The notes under the pieces were generated by a model that was given only the letters and a program-made list of their open reading frames with translations, had not been told where the DNA came from and searched no databases. The translations under genes were made by a program, and so were the position numbers. From an uncultured Lachnospiraceae bacterium (lineage in GTDB: Bacteria > Bacillota > Clostridia > Lachnospirales > Lachnospiraceae): a stretch of 64,000 bases of DNA. How positions within the stretch are numbered: position 1 is the first letter of the stretch; each line of letters opens with the position of its first letter. The stretch spans positions 44,949-108,948 of the forward strand of contig CAJURQ010000006.1 in the NCBI GenBank assembly GCA_910588955.1. Direction: 5' to 3'. Below are positions 16,220-25,175 of the stretch, piece after piece.

Positions 16220-17146
16220 TTAATTAGTACGCAATAAAAACGCATTTTCCCGACATGGGACCAGTTTATCAAAATATAAAAAGGCATCTCTCTGCTCAAT
16301 CTCGGCTCTGGTATGATAGCGGGTAACCTCAATATCTTCCAAACTATAGGCATCTCCCATTTGAGTTTCAATATTTGACAAAAACCCATCCCAGTAATCT
16401 TGTGTAATGTTTGAGCGGTTGTCTACTGCATATTTTTCGATTATCTCCCATTTCAAAGTACACATGGCATCTCTAATCTGGTCTGTTAAAATCTGTTTTT
16501 GAGAAATATCATACTTAAAACAATCAATATTTGAACCAATATTTACAACATACCTTTTCCCATATTGCTCAATTACAACAGGAACAATTTCCGCTCTTGT
16601 ACGAATTGCCATTTCCGCTGCCCCTGTAAATAATTTCATGACAATTTGATTTTTGCTTATATTCCATGCTCCCTCTGGAAAAATCAGAAGATTACCTCCT
16701 TGCCTCAACAATTTTACACAGGTTTCTCTACCAATAAATCGGTCCTCTTTACTGGCACTATCAATACAAATAACTCCATTCATCCGAAGCATCAACCCGT
16801 CAATACTACGATAGAGTTCTCTCGGATCTCCCAAAAGAAGCCCACTAGGATCTCTTAATGCACAATATGCTACTTCTACATCGTTCCAACCAATATGTGT
16901 ACATGCGTAAATCACGGGGCGCGCTGTTTTCTTACGTTTATCATTCAGCACTATAATTGATATTCCTGTTATAAGTTGCCTCAATCGAAGTACCGAAAGC
17001 AGCATATAATGAACCAACCGCCTTACTTTGATTCCTGAAAGGGGAATATTATGTTCAAACCGAATCTTCCGTTGATTAAGGCAATACTTTTCTAATTCCG
17101 AAAGGAGCATTGTTAATCGGCGAAAGACCGAAAGTTTCCTCATCAC
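16220..17146 (-). CDS. Lysophospholipid acyltransferase-like protein (LPLAT/PlsC fold)
   Basis: A 308-residue paralog of the 313-residue neighbour. HX4D motif THIGWND near residue 95; second block IFPEGAWN near 160, where Ala replaces the usual Thr. The C-terminal LKWEIIEKY and TQDYWDGF segments are shared with the subfamily. The first codon is GTG at 17146 with GGAGGG about ten bases upstream; the ATG directly after it (17143) is equally possible. The gene follows the 360-residue acyltransferase after 28 bases on the same strand. The predicted role is acyl transfer at the membrane to an unknown acceptor. Confidence 0.85.
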   Translation of the reverse strand: MMRKLSVFRRLTMLLSELEKYCLNQRKIRFEHNIPLSGIKVRRLVHYMLLSVLRLRQLITGISIIVLNDKRKKTARPVIYACTHIGWNDVEVAYCALRDPSGLLLGDPRELYRSIDGLMLRMNGVICIDSASKEDRFIGRETCVKLLRQGGNLLIFPEGAWNISKNQIVMKLFTGAAEMAIRTRAEIVPVVIEQYGKRYVVNIGSNIDCFKYDISQKQILTDQIRDAMCTLKWEIIEKYAVDNRSNITQDYWDGFLSNIETQMGDAYSLEDIEVTRYHTRAEIEQRDAFLYFDKLVPCRENAFLLRTN

Positions 17147-17174
17147 TTCTGCTCACCCTCCAATTTTTGTATAA

Positions 17175-18257
17175 TCACAATGCATTTCTGCTTCTAAATT
17201 CATCCAAATTTAGAAAGCCGGGTTTTGTTTTATGAATGGTTCCATATGTATAAAACTTCTCTCGCAAATTAAAAGCCACATCCTTTTTCTGTAAATCCAG
17301 TTCCTTCAAAATATATTCCCTATTGCACAACTTAGTCTGCAACAACACTCTTTTCTTTAGCCCCAGCCCGCTTAACGTCCTGACCACTTCCTCATATTCC
17401 CTGTCAGCTTTGCTTTTCTTTGTCATATATTCTGCATCAAACACATCATGCCGCCATTTCAGCTTTGTAAATATTTCCTTTACATAACCGTCTATATACG
17501 CTTTCTCCATATCCCCATAACGGCTTCGCTTTTTCATCTCTGTATGTCTTGCCATCTGGTGATAACATGCAGTCGCCATTTTATCTCTCAAATAACTGCT
17601 AAGGACTTTCACACGATATTTTTCATCCTCTGGTTCTCCCGGATAATAATCTCTGATATGTAAAGAAAGCGCACTGACATCAATCGGATTCCCAACATCA
17701 ATATAATAAACGCTGTTTCCCTCATCTCTAAGCAGAGTAACCAGTACAATCTTTTTATTTGTCTGCCGCGCCAAATTGACCGAACCATCAAACAAATGAT
17801 TGATAAGCTTGTTCGGATGATAGTTATGGGATCCTTCTGGAAAAATTAGAATACTGTTCGTTTTCAGCACGCGCTCCATTTTAGGCATCAAAGCCTTCCG
17901 CTCATTTTGCCCCAATATATCAAAGACAATCATCCCATTCAGCCAGCTCAGATACGCTTCCCGGTTGTACTTTATCGTTTCCACGGAACCAAGCACCAGA
18001 TATGTGTTGCGGTCAATCACACTCAATATCAATTCGATATCTTCTGGAACGGTATGGTTCCCCACAAAGATATAGCTTTCATTCCTGTTGAGCGCTGGAT
18101 ATCTTTCCAGAACAATATTGACGACATTCTTTTTCTTTGATAATGGATACAAAGAGCGTGAAACCGATTCTACTTCCAGCCGTGAAAAGTATTCCTCATC
18201 GCTCAAGTCCGCATTGTTCTCTATCCGAATGATATTGATATACATGAAAATATGCAT
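17175..18257 (-). CDS. Divergent lysophospholipid acyltransferase-like protein
   Basis: A 360-residue protein and the most divergent member of the array. HX4D motif in VGNHTVPED (about residue 65) and FPEGSHN (about 140) as the second block. A longer C-terminal region (about 230-360, many Lys/Arg, MARHTEMKKRSRYGDMEKAY) has no counterpart in PlsC. The start is uncertain: ATG 18257 has no good ribosome site but lies only three bases after the stop of a 34-codon ORF, so translational coupling is likely; a second ATG four codons inside is possible. It appears to be the first large gene of the array. Confidence 0.8.
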   Translation of the reverse strand: MHIFMYINIIRIENNADLSDEEYFSRLEVESVSRSLYPLSKKKNVVNIVLERYPALNRNESYIFVGNHTVPEDIELILSVIDRNTYLVLGSVETIKYNREAYLSWLNGMIVFDILGQNERKALMPKMERVLKTNSILIFPEGSHNYHPNKLINHLFDGSVNLARQTNKKIVLVTLLRDEGNSVYYIDVGNPIDVSALSLHIRDYYPGEPEDEKYRVKVLSSYLRDKMATACYHQMARHTEMKKRSRYGDMEKAYIDGYVKEIFTKLKWRHDVFDAEYMTKKSKADREYEEVVRTLSGLGLKKRVLLQTKLCNREYILKELDLQKKDVAFNLREKFYTYGTIHKTKPGFLNLDEFRSRNAL

Positions 18258-18260
18258 TAG

Positions 18261-18365
18261 CTACTTAAATGCCCTGTCCGCCTTTCTTCGCAAGAAAAGA
18301 CCCATATCGGAAGTAAAATGATCTATATCCTTTTTATTCAGATTGCTAATAAATAAATTTTTCAT
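18261..18365 (-). CDS. Small ORF (34 codons) leading the acyltransferase array
   Basis: ATG at 18365 with a GAGGA site about ten bases upstream; the frame ends at TAG 18261-18263, three bases before the ATG of the 360-residue acyltransferase. The peptide begins MKNLFISNLNKKD and ends RRKADRAFK: basic, with no obvious signal or membrane segment. It could be a translated leader that couples expression, a small partner protein, or by-chance coding. No homolog is known to me. Confidence 0.5.
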   Translation of the reverse strand: MKNLFISNLNKKDIDHFTSDMGLFLRRKADRAFK

Positions 18366-18400
18366 CTTCCGTATCCTCGTTGAGAACGAAAAGGGAATTG

Positions 18401-18430
18401 GCGTTTCACAAAGCAGACTTTTTGAAACGC
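18401..18430. repeat. Inverted repeat GCGTTTCA...TGAAACGC upstream of the acyltransferase array
   Basis: Perfect 8-bp arms (18401-18408 and 18423-18430) separated by 14 bases, just downstream of a TATTAT/TATACAT -10-like element on the minus strand and ahead of the small ORF. Placement fits an operator or a leader hairpin; no T-tract follows, so it is not a terminator. It could also be a site for the neighbouring recombinase, but no matching second copy was seen nearby. Confidence 0.5.
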
Positions 18431-18508
18431 ATTATGTATAATACTTTTTTGGGGAATTTATAAAGATTTATTATTAGAAATATGATTTATAAGTTCGTTT
18501 CACATTGT

Positions 18509-19132
18509 CTACAATTTAAAACAATTTTCTTTCACAACTCCTTTTCGCTCCACACACCTACGATAAAAAGTTGTATGTTTCATTTTTAAAATTTCCGCTG
18601 CTTTACGTAATGATATTTTCCCTTCATTCCACATCTGATAATACTTTTCAAACTCTTTCGGTAATTCCGCTTTTTTACATCCAAATTTTACTCCTTTTTG
18701 TTTTGCTGCCGCGATTCCTTCTGCCTGACGCTGCTTAATAAACGCACGCTCCGTCTCTGCTACATATGCCAATATTTGCAGTACCAGATCCGAAATGAAC
18801 ACACCTGTCAAATCTTCATGAAAAGAGTTGGTATTGAGGAGCGGCATATCGATCACCTGAATGTCTGCGCCAATTTCTTTCGTAATCCTTCTCCACTGTT
18901 CCAGAATCTCCTCATAATTTCTTCCCAACCGATCAATACTTTTGATAATAATTACGTCTCCCTTTTTCAACTTTTTTAACAGCCTCGTATACTGAGGTCT
19001 TGAAAAATCCTGCCCTGATACTTTGTCTAAAAAAATATTTTTTTGCTTAATTTGCTGCTCCTTCATTGCAATAAATTGTCTTTCCGGATTCTGCTCTTTC
19101 GTTGATACTCGGATATATCCATACCGCTCCAT
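18509..19132 (-). CDS. Serine site-specific recombinase (resolvase/invertase family)
   Basis: A 207-residue small serine recombinase. The N-terminal catalytic domain holds the nucleophile Ser10 in YIRVSTKEQ, the conserved DKVSGQDFSRPQ segment, the GDVIIIKSIDRLGRN block with active-site Arg residues and the long E helix. A C-terminal helix-turn-helix (about 165-195, KISLRKAAEILKMKHTTFYRR) binds DNA. The size fits resolvases, DNA invertases and Tn3/IS607-type enzymes rather than large phage integrases. It borders the AT-rich acyltransferase island and is probably its mobilisation or resolution enzyme, or a relic of one. A palindrome immediately upstream (19148-19174) may be a binding subsite. 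Confidence 0.9.
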   Translation of the reverse strand: MERYGYIRVSTKEQNPERQFIAMKEQQIKQKNIFLDKVSGQDFSRPQYTRLLKKLKKGDVIIIKSIDRLGRNYEEILEQWRRITKEIGADIQVIDMPLLNTNSFHEDLTGVFISDLVLQILAYVAETERAFIKQRQAEGIAAAKQKGVKFGCKKAELPKEFEKYYQMWNEGKISLRKAAEILKMKHTTFYRRCVERKGVVKENCFKL

Positions 19133-19147
19133 ATTTGCCTGCCTCCC

Positions 19148-19174
19148 AATATAATAATGTTCTTCTATTATATT
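19148..19174. repeat. Palindrome upstream of the recombinase gene (candidate res/operator subsite)
   Basis: AATATAATA (19148-19156) and TATTATATT (19166-19174) are exact inverted repeats with a 9-base centre, 15 bases from the recombinase start codon. Serine resolvases bind imperfect AT-rich dyads of about 28 bp next to their genes. It also overlaps TATAAT-like -10 sequences, so a promoter is an alternative. Confidence 0.5.
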
Positions 19175-19245
19175 TGATTTGACAGGCAGTCACAGCGCAT
19201 GAACGTCTGCACGGAAAAATGAAATAGTCCGAAACCGTCAAGTGG

Positions 19246-20571
19246 TTATTCACTTTCCATGTGTCCAAGAAAATGCAGGCAGGAAAACAAGTTAATCAGC
19301 AGCGCACCGATCCACGCCGCCCCTTCCGCATAGACTGCCGCCGTAAAGCCAAACACCGGCAGCCCGAAGAAAATAACGCCTATGCGGATCGCCATCTCCA
19401 CAATTCCGGAGCACATGGGAACGGCAGGTTTCCCCATCCCCTGCACACAACTTCTGAACACAAAGAGGAGATTGAGCAGGACAAGAAACAGCGACAGAAA
19501 TTTCAAAAAAGCAGAAGTATATGCAATCGCTTCTTGTCCGGCAAGCATCAGCCCCGCCAGCGGCTTCGCAAAGAAAAATAAAATTATTCCGAGAAACAGA
19601 GACCAAAACAACGCCAAAAGACAGGCGCTTTTCATTCCCCCGCGAATCCTCCCAAATTCCCCCGCTCCGAAATTCTGCCCGGAAAATACGGACACGGCGA
19701 AGCCGAGCGTAATCCCCGGCAGCATAAAGAGATTCAGATACTTATTGCAGACAGAATAAGCGGAGGTATAAGCGACGCCGTAACCGTTGATACAGCTCTG
19801 CACAAAAATACAGCCCACGGAAGTAACAGAGTTCATCAACGCCATGGGCACGCCGTTTCGGAGCAGTTCCCGTTCCAGTTTCCAATCAGAAACAAAATCA
19901 CATTTTCCCAACCGAAACTCTTCCATCCCATATAGTCTGCCGCCGCAAATTGCCACCGAAACAAGCTGTGCCAGAACAGTCGCCCATGCAGGTCCTGCCA
20001 CACCAGTGTCGAGCACAAAGAGAAAAAGAATATCCAGACCAATATTAACAAAGGACGCGGCGGCGATTGCAAGCAAAGGCGTTCTGCTGTCCCCCACCGC
20101 CCTTAAAACAGCCGAGAGAAGATTGTAGAATACCGTGATTACCAAACTGCCAAATATCACATAGCCGTAAGATAAGCAGTCTTTTACCAGCGTCTGATCG
20201 GTCTGCATCAACCCCAAAACAGGTGGCAGGCACCACAGACCGCCCCCTGTGAGAAACAGCGCGAAAAAAATCGACAGCTTCACGGACAAAGCCGCCGCCC
20301 TGCGAAGCGCGGCAAAATCCTTCTCCCCGTATGCCTGCGAGATAACGACGGAAAACCCGCTTGTCATACCCATGATAAAACCTGTGATAAAGAAAGAAAA
20401 CGTGGTAAAATTCCCGACCGCCGCCACGGCTGTATCACCCAATCCTTTTCCGATAATCACCATGTCCGCAAAAGAATAGAATTGCTGCAAGATATTGGCA
20501 AACAACATAGAGAAGAAAAAAGACAGGAGGGCTTTTGTGATGGAACCTTTGGTAAAGTCTGTCTGCTGCAT
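19246..20571 (-). CDS. MATE family exporter
   Basis: A 441-residue multidrug-and-toxin-extrusion type cation/substrate antiporter with about 12 membrane helices in two homologous halves (MALMNSVTSVG starts the second). FTKGSITKALLSFFFSML and FANILQQFYSFADMVIIG at the start are classic for the bacterial DinF/NorM-like branch in Firmicutes. Start at 20571 because AAGGAG lies nine bases upstream; a frame extension to 20634 lacks a site. It faces a divergent AraC-type regulator whose start is about 200 bp away; local regulation is plausible. Normal core-like base composition, so it lies outside the AT-rich island. Confidence 0.92.
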   Translation of the reverse strand: MQQTDFTKGSITKALLSFFFSMLFANILQQFYSFADMVIIGKGLGDTAVAAVGNFTTFSFFITGFIMGMTSGFSVVISQAYGEKDFAALRRAAALSVKLSIFFALFLTGGGLWCLPPVLGLMQTDQTLVKDCLSYGYVIFGSLVITVFYNLLSAVLRAVGDSRTPLLAIAAASFVNIGLDILFLFVLDTGVAGPAWATVLAQLVSVAICGGRLYGMEEFRLGKCDFVSDWKLERELLRNGVPMALMNSVTSVGCIFVQSCINGYGVAYTSAYSVCNKYLNLFMLPGITLGFAVSVFSGQNFGAGEFGRIRGGMKSACLLALFWSLFLGIILFFFAKPLAGLMLAGQEAIAYTSAFLKFLSLFLVLLNLLFVFRSCVQGMGKPAVPMCSGIVEMAIRIGVIFFGLPVFGFTAAVYAEGAAWIGALLINLFSCLHFLGHMESE

Positions 20572-20774
20572 TCTGAACGTCTCCTTCCCATACCGCGCTG
20601 TAATACATTTGCCAATCACCCGCTTGCGCCGCAATGATTTCTTTTTAGCATGAATAGCTCGGAAATTATATCAATATTTTCGCCTTTTTATCAAATTTAT
20701 GGTATTCTATACACAAAGCAGGAAACGATAGACTTCCCGTGTGTACTGTATGAGCAATCGGAGGGAACTTACAC

Positions 20775-21494
20775 ATGAAAATCAGAAAAGAACTCAACAG
20801 ACAATTATATCAACAGAAAGCATATGGATACGAAAAAAAGCCCTACTACTTTGATGAAGCAGTCTCAGCTGCGATTCTCGGCGGTGACGTTGAAACACTA
20901 AAAACGTTGATTGCATCCGGCGCAATAATCTTGTCTACGGGAATGAGGAGCTTATCAGAAAATGAGTTAAAAAACGGGAAATATCACTTCGTAATTACCG
21001 CGACATTTCTTGCCGAATCGGGAATAGACGCAGGACTCAGCCACGACGAAGCCTACATGATCGCCGACATTTACAGCCGGAAAGCTGACAGAGCCGACGC
21101 CTGCGGCGATCTGCAGATTTTGCTTCAAAATATGTGTCTGGACTATACAGAGCGAATCAGCGAAATCAAAAAAGAAGACACGACATCCTTTCACATCCGG
21201 AAATGTATCAATTATATTTATGAAGACTTAAGCGCGGACTTGTCCGTGAAGGGGCTTGCCGATTTGACAAATCTGAACGTTTCCTATCTTTGCAAATTAT
21301 TCAAACAGGAAACCGGAGAAACGATCAAAGAATATGTAACCGCAGCAAAAATGGACACAGCCCAGAATCTGCTGAAATACAGCGATCTGAGCTGTTCCGA
21401 AATTGCCACCTCGCTCGGGTATTGTTCCCAGAGCGCGTTTACTTATGCCTTCCGGCGGTTTATCGGGACGACGCCCGGAAAGTACCGGGGTTAA
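20775..21494 (+). CDS. AraC family transcriptional regulator
   Basis: A 239-residue regulator with a C-terminal double helix-turn-helix (about 140-239: SVKGLADLTNLNVSYLCKLFKQETGET, then SCSEIATSLGYCSQSAFTYAFRRF and a TPGKYR ending). The N-terminal 130 residues do not look like a cupin; they match the helical domain seen in small clostridial AraC-type proteins (KKPYYFDEAVSAAILGGD), whose ligand is unknown. Start with GGAGG ten bases upstream. Divergent from the MATE exporter, its likely target. Its 3' end overlaps the convergent galE by four bases. Confidence 0.9.
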   Translation: MKIRKELNRQLYQQKAYGYEKKPYYFDEAVSAAILGGDVETLKTLIASGAIILSTGMRSLSENELKNGKYHFVITATFLAESGIDAGLSHDEAYMIADIYSRKADRADACGDLQILLQNMCLDYTERISEIKKEDTTSFHIRKCINYIYEDLSADLSVKGLADLTNLNVSYLCKLFKQETGETIKEYVTAAKMDTAQNLLKYSDLSCSEIATSLGYCSQSAFTYAFRRFIGTTPGKYRG

Positions 21495-22507
21495 TCCTCA
21501 TACCCGTTCGGGTTGTTGCTCTGCCATCTCCAAGAATCCGCGCACATCTCCTTGATGCCGTACTGCGCCTCCCAGCCAAGCTCCCTCTTCGCCTTATCCG
21601 CGTTGGAGTAGCAGGTCGCGATATCGCCCGCGCGTCTCTCCTTGATTACATAAGGAATCTTAACGCCGGTCGCCTCCTCGAAATTCTTCACGATATCGAG
21701 CACGCTGTAACCAACACCGGTTCCCAGATTGTAAATGCAAAGTCCCGCTTTCTCCTCAATCTTTTTAAGCGCCTTCACATGTCCTACCGCCAAATCGACT
21801 ACATGAATGTAGTCGCGCACGCCCGTGCCGTCCGGCGTGTCATAGTCGTTTCCGAAAACGCCCAGCTCCTTCAGCTTGCCAACCGCAACCTGCGTGATGT
21901 AGGGCATCAGGTTGTTGGGGATGCCGTTGGGGTTCTCTCCCATAGTGCCGCTCTTGTGTGCGCCGATGGGGTTAAAGTAACGGAGCAGGATCACATTCCA
22001 CTCGGGGTCGGCTTTCTGGATATCCATCAAAATCTGCTCCAGCATGGACTTCGTCCAGCCGTAGGGGTTCGTGCACTGTCCCTTCGGGCACTCCTCCGTA
22101 ATCGGAATCATCGCCGGATCGCCGTACACCGTCGCGGACGAGGAGAAAATAATGTTTTTCACATTGTGCTTACGCATCACGTCCACCAGCGTGAGTGTCC
22201 CCGCAATGTTGTTTTCATAGTATTCCCAAGGCTTCTGCACGGACTCGCCAACCGCCTTAAGTCCCGCAAAATGGATGCAGGAGTCGATCTTCTCCTTCGC
22301 AAATACCTGCTCCAAAGCATCCCTGTCCAAAATATCCGCCTTATAAAATTTCACGGGTTTTCCCGTAATCTTCTCCACCCTCTCCAGAGACTTCTCGCTG
22401 GAGTTCGCCAGATTGTCCACTACCACCACATCATAACCCGCATTCTGTAATTCCACTACCGTGTGGGAACCGATATACCCCGCACCGCCTGTCACCAAGA
22501 TTGCCAT
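21491..22507 (-). CDS. galE: UDP-glucose 4-epimerase
   Basis: Interconverts UDP-glucose and UDP-galactose (extended short-chain dehydrogenase with bound NAD). 338 residues, the usual length. NAD loop GGAGYIGSH at the N-terminus, catalytic Ser in SSSATVYGD and Tyr/Lys in YGWTKSMLE, substrate segments RYFNPIGAH and DYIHVVDLA, and the WRWQSNNPNGYED-like C-terminus of Gram-positive GalE. AAAGGCGGGGTG serves as ribosome site. With the UDP-sugar pyrophosphorylase gene about 1.2 kb further on, it suggests nucleotide-sugar supply for envelope glycans; the two are separated by a broken nuclease gene and a terminator. Confidence 0.96.
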   Translation of the reverse strand: MAILVTGGAGYIGSHTVVELQNAGYDVVVVDNLANSSEKSLERVEKITGKPVKFYKADILDRDALEQVFAKEKIDSCIHFAGLKAVGESVQKPWEYYENNIAGTLTLVDVMRKHNVKNIIFSSSATVYGDPAMIPITEECPKGQCTNPYGWTKSMLEQILMDIQKADPEWNVILLRYFNPIGAHKSGTMGENPNGIPNNLMPYITQVAVGKLKELGVFGNDYDTPDGTGVRDYIHVVDLAVGHVKALKKIEEKAGLCIYNLGTGVGYSVLDIVKNFEEATGVKIPYVIKERRAGDIATCYSNADKAKRELGWEAQYGIKEMCADSWRWQSNNPNGYED

Positions 22508-22643
22508 AACCGCACCCCGCCTTTCTTTTCGGAAACTTTGTTTTTTGTTCTTAACGCAATTACAGTGTATACCGTTTTCCCAGCAGTTTCAATACAGGAA
22601 TGTTATCTAAACCTGTCAAAATGTTATGTGCTTAAATTGCTTT

Positions 22644-22672
22644 AAAAACTCTCAACGTCATTGAGAGTTTTT
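22644..22672. terminator. Bidirectional intrinsic terminator
   Basis: AAAAACTCTCAA and TTGAGAGTTTTT form a perfect 12-bp stem with a 5-base loop and A/T tails on both sides. It contains the stop codon of the YhcG-type gene in its loop. Confidence 0.85.
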
Positions 22673-23666
22673 ATCCTCATCCACCATTTCCGTTAATTCC
22701 TCAAGTTTCTTTTGTAAGATTTCCTTACTGATTAATTTGGTTCGATATTCGGAAATCATGGTTGGACTCATATTCCGGCTCAAGGCATATTCAACAACAT
22801 CCTCGTCCTTACTCTTGCAAAGAATAATGCCAACGCTGGGATTTTCATGGGGCTTCTTTACATCCCTGTCTAACGCTTCAAGATAAAACTGCATTTTCCC
22901 CAGGTATTCCTGTTTGAAATCATCAATTTTCAACTCAATCGCAACAAGACATTGCAGTTCCCTGTGAAAAAAGATTAAATCCGTATAATAGTCATTTTTT
23001 CCTACTTGAAGATGATATTCTTCCCCCATAAAAATGAAATCTCTTCCAAATTCCAGTAGAAACTTTTTCATGTTCAGCAAAATCGCTTTTTTTAAATCAT
23101 ATTCCTTATAAGGCTCGGGCAAGTCTAAAAACTCCAGCATATACATGTCCCTGATTATGTTCGCATGAACAGCCCGGGGTATGGCGGAAGGTGCCTTACC
23201 GTCTGATAACACTAACCGCTCATAATATCCGCTGTCAATCTGTCGTTCCAGTTCCTTTGCCTTATACTTTTCACGGGAGACCAGCTTCAAATAGAACACT
23301 CGCTCAGCATCCGACTTTGTCTTTGACATGATATGCAGATTATTTGACCATGTATTTTCTCTTAACAGAGTTCCTAATTCTGGTTTGTCACAATAGGTTT
23401 CAAAGAATTGCTTCATACGCCAGATATTCTGTGGGGAATAGCCCCTAATCCCCGGCTCCTGCGTCAGAATGTATTCAGAAAGCGCCTTTACGGTAGAGCG
23501 TCCCCAGCCATCCTGCATAGCCTTATGGGAAACAAATTCTCCAATCCCCCCAATAAAGGTCAATCATTGTGGCATTTACCTGATAGGCAGCTTTCTGGCG
23601 GGCATCTGCTATCATTTGCAGAATGGTATTAAAATCACTTTGATAGCTTAACGCCAAATCGTCCAT
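22658..23666 (-). pseudogene. YhcG-type PD-(D/E)XK nuclease (DUF1016), frameshifted
   Basis: The N-terminal part (MDDLALSYQSDF...ATMIDLYWG, start at 23666 with GAGG seven bases upstream) and the remainder (GIGEFVSHKAMQDGWG... to 22658) are in different frames, split at a run of six G on the coding strand (23546-23551); five would restore YWGIGEF. Joined, it is a full DUF1016 protein: an N-terminal helical DUF1016_N domain and a C-terminal PD-(D/E)XK domain (YYTDLIFFH, VAIELKID). YhcG-like proteins occur in defence and mobile contexts as putative restriction-like nucleases. Genuine mutation, slippage or sequence error cannot be told apart here. Confidence 0.85.
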
Positions 23667-23729
23667 ACACTTTCCTCGTTCCGATAGTTTATTTGAATAA
23701 TTATACCATGGAATATACATTTCCGCTGT

Positions 23730-24956
23730 CTACAACTCAATCCCATTCTCCCTACAAAGCTCCCTCGCGCTCTCCACCGAGTCAATCCCTGTCTTATTCT
23801 TAATCGGCGCAAACTCTTTATTTCGAACCACCTCGTAAGGCAGGCAGGAATCCAGCTCGTGGATCATATCGAGCACAAGCTGCTCGAACTTGTAGCCGTT
23901 TGGCTCTTCCGGCTTCACCAGCTCTCCCTTTTCGTCCAGATAAGGAATCTTCTTCTCCACGATATGAAGCGGAAGTTTTCTCGCAACGATCTCCTCCAAA
24001 TCCTTCACCCTGAACAGATAGTTTAAGATTACGCCGAAATGATAAGCCGGCGTCCCGTCTGCAAGCTTCGCCTCCATCAGCTCCGGCGTCATGTCATAGT
24101 ATTCCACGATGGACGGTCTGCCATCCTCCAGACACATCGCGCCCACCTTCTCATCCGGCGCGTTCTTCGCCACCACCTTCGCGCCCACTGCGCTGTTCGT
24201 AGCGATCGTCGCGCCCACAAAACAAGGGTCGGCAATGCGCTGCAGCACATTGTCCACGGCAAACACATTTAGCCACTCCACGCCCGCCTGATGCATCTTA
24301 TCCGCCACGCCCCATTTCTTCATGGAGAGAAACCAGCCGCCGTTGCCGTTGGGGGAGGTGGACATTTTGTTCTTTGCTTCCATATATACCTTCCCCGTAT
24401 AATCGGATGCCGGCGCCATATCCTGCATGAAAAAGGTCACATAGTCCGCGTTGTAACCGAAAAACTTCTTTTCCTCAAAAAAACTGACAGTAGCATCATG
24501 ATTCTTATCGCTAGTCATCACATAGAGGGGCACCCACGCTCCCGCCTGATCCACCACGTCCATCAGATTCTCGATCAGACGCTGGAAGATAAAGACATCT
24601 TTTGTCAGTCCGATATTGTAAACGCCCTTGGGCGCGTCGGAACCAAGTCTTGTGCCCATGCCGCCTGCAAGCAGCACCGCGCCTACCTTGCCCGCCCGGA
24701 TCGCCTCCAGACCTGCCTTCGTATATTCTTCCTTTTTCTCCGCAATCTCGGGAAGCTGCATGACCACAATCGGCTCAATCTTCCCTCTGGGATTTAAGGT
24801 TTCCTTCTTTTCGCACAGCGACAGCACGTCAAAATCCGTCTGCTCGATCTGGGTAAGCAGCGCCTCCCTCTCTTCCTCTCCCAACTCCTCATAGTATTTC
24901 AGCACATGAAGCTGCCCGTATTTCTCCAGTTTTTTGTATGCCTCCTGATAATTCAT
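23730..24956 (-). CDS. UDPGP-family UTP--sugar-phosphate uridylyltransferase
   Basis: A 408-residue enzyme of the eukaryote-like UDP-N-acetylhexosamine / UDP-glucose pyrophosphorylase family. It makes a UDP-sugar and PPi from UTP and a sugar-1-phosphate. The nucleotide loop VLLAGGMGTRLGSDAPKG is at about residues 100-117; SPNGNGG, VDNVLQRIADP and EYYDMTPELM are further family blocks. Whether the sugar is glucose-1-P or GlcNAc/GalNAc-1-P cannot be decided from sequence. Start at 24956 because AGAGG lies five bases upstream; a frame extension of 34 residues to 25058 lacks a site. The presence of galE nearby fits a UDP-hexose pathway. Confidence 0.9.
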   Translation of the reverse strand: MNYQEAYKKLEKYGQLHVLKYYEELGEEEREALLTQIEQTDFDVLSLCEKKETLNPRGKIEPIVVMQLPEIAEKKEEYTKAGLEAIRAGKVGAVLLAGGMGTRLGSDAPKGVYNIGLTKDVFIFQRLIENLMDVVDQAGAWVPLYVMTSDKNHDATVSFFEEKKFFGYNADYVTFFMQDMAPASDYTGKVYMEAKNKMSTSPNGNGGWFLSMKKWGVADKMHQAGVEWLNVFAVDNVLQRIADPCFVGATIATNSAVGAKVVAKNAPDEKVGAMCLEDGRPSIVEYYDMTPELMEAKLADGTPAYHFGVILNYLFRVKDLEEIVARKLPLHIVEKKIPYLDEKGELVKPEEPNGYKFEQLVLDMIHELDSCLPYEVVRNKEFAPIKNKTGIDSVESARELCRENGIEL

Positions 24957-25175
24957 GACGTCCTCTTTTCCCGCGCCCGCTTTCTTTTCGGATTTCCGTG
25001 TCCGATGCGCGACGACACGGCTCCATTTCCAGTATTTCTCTTTTTCCCATTTTAACACGGGGCAGCGGCGGACTCAATGTGAAAATCTAATTTGAGAGCG
25101 GTATTTCAACTGTCTCTTTTCTGGTGGAGGGCAAATACAGACAACCTGTTTATTGTAGCAAACAGAGCTTCCCTG

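Noticed and set aside
21290..22450. Long open frame on the + strand opposite galE
   Set aside because: It is the antisense of a textbook galE with all motifs, rich in Arg/His from reverse-read codons and without a ribosome site.
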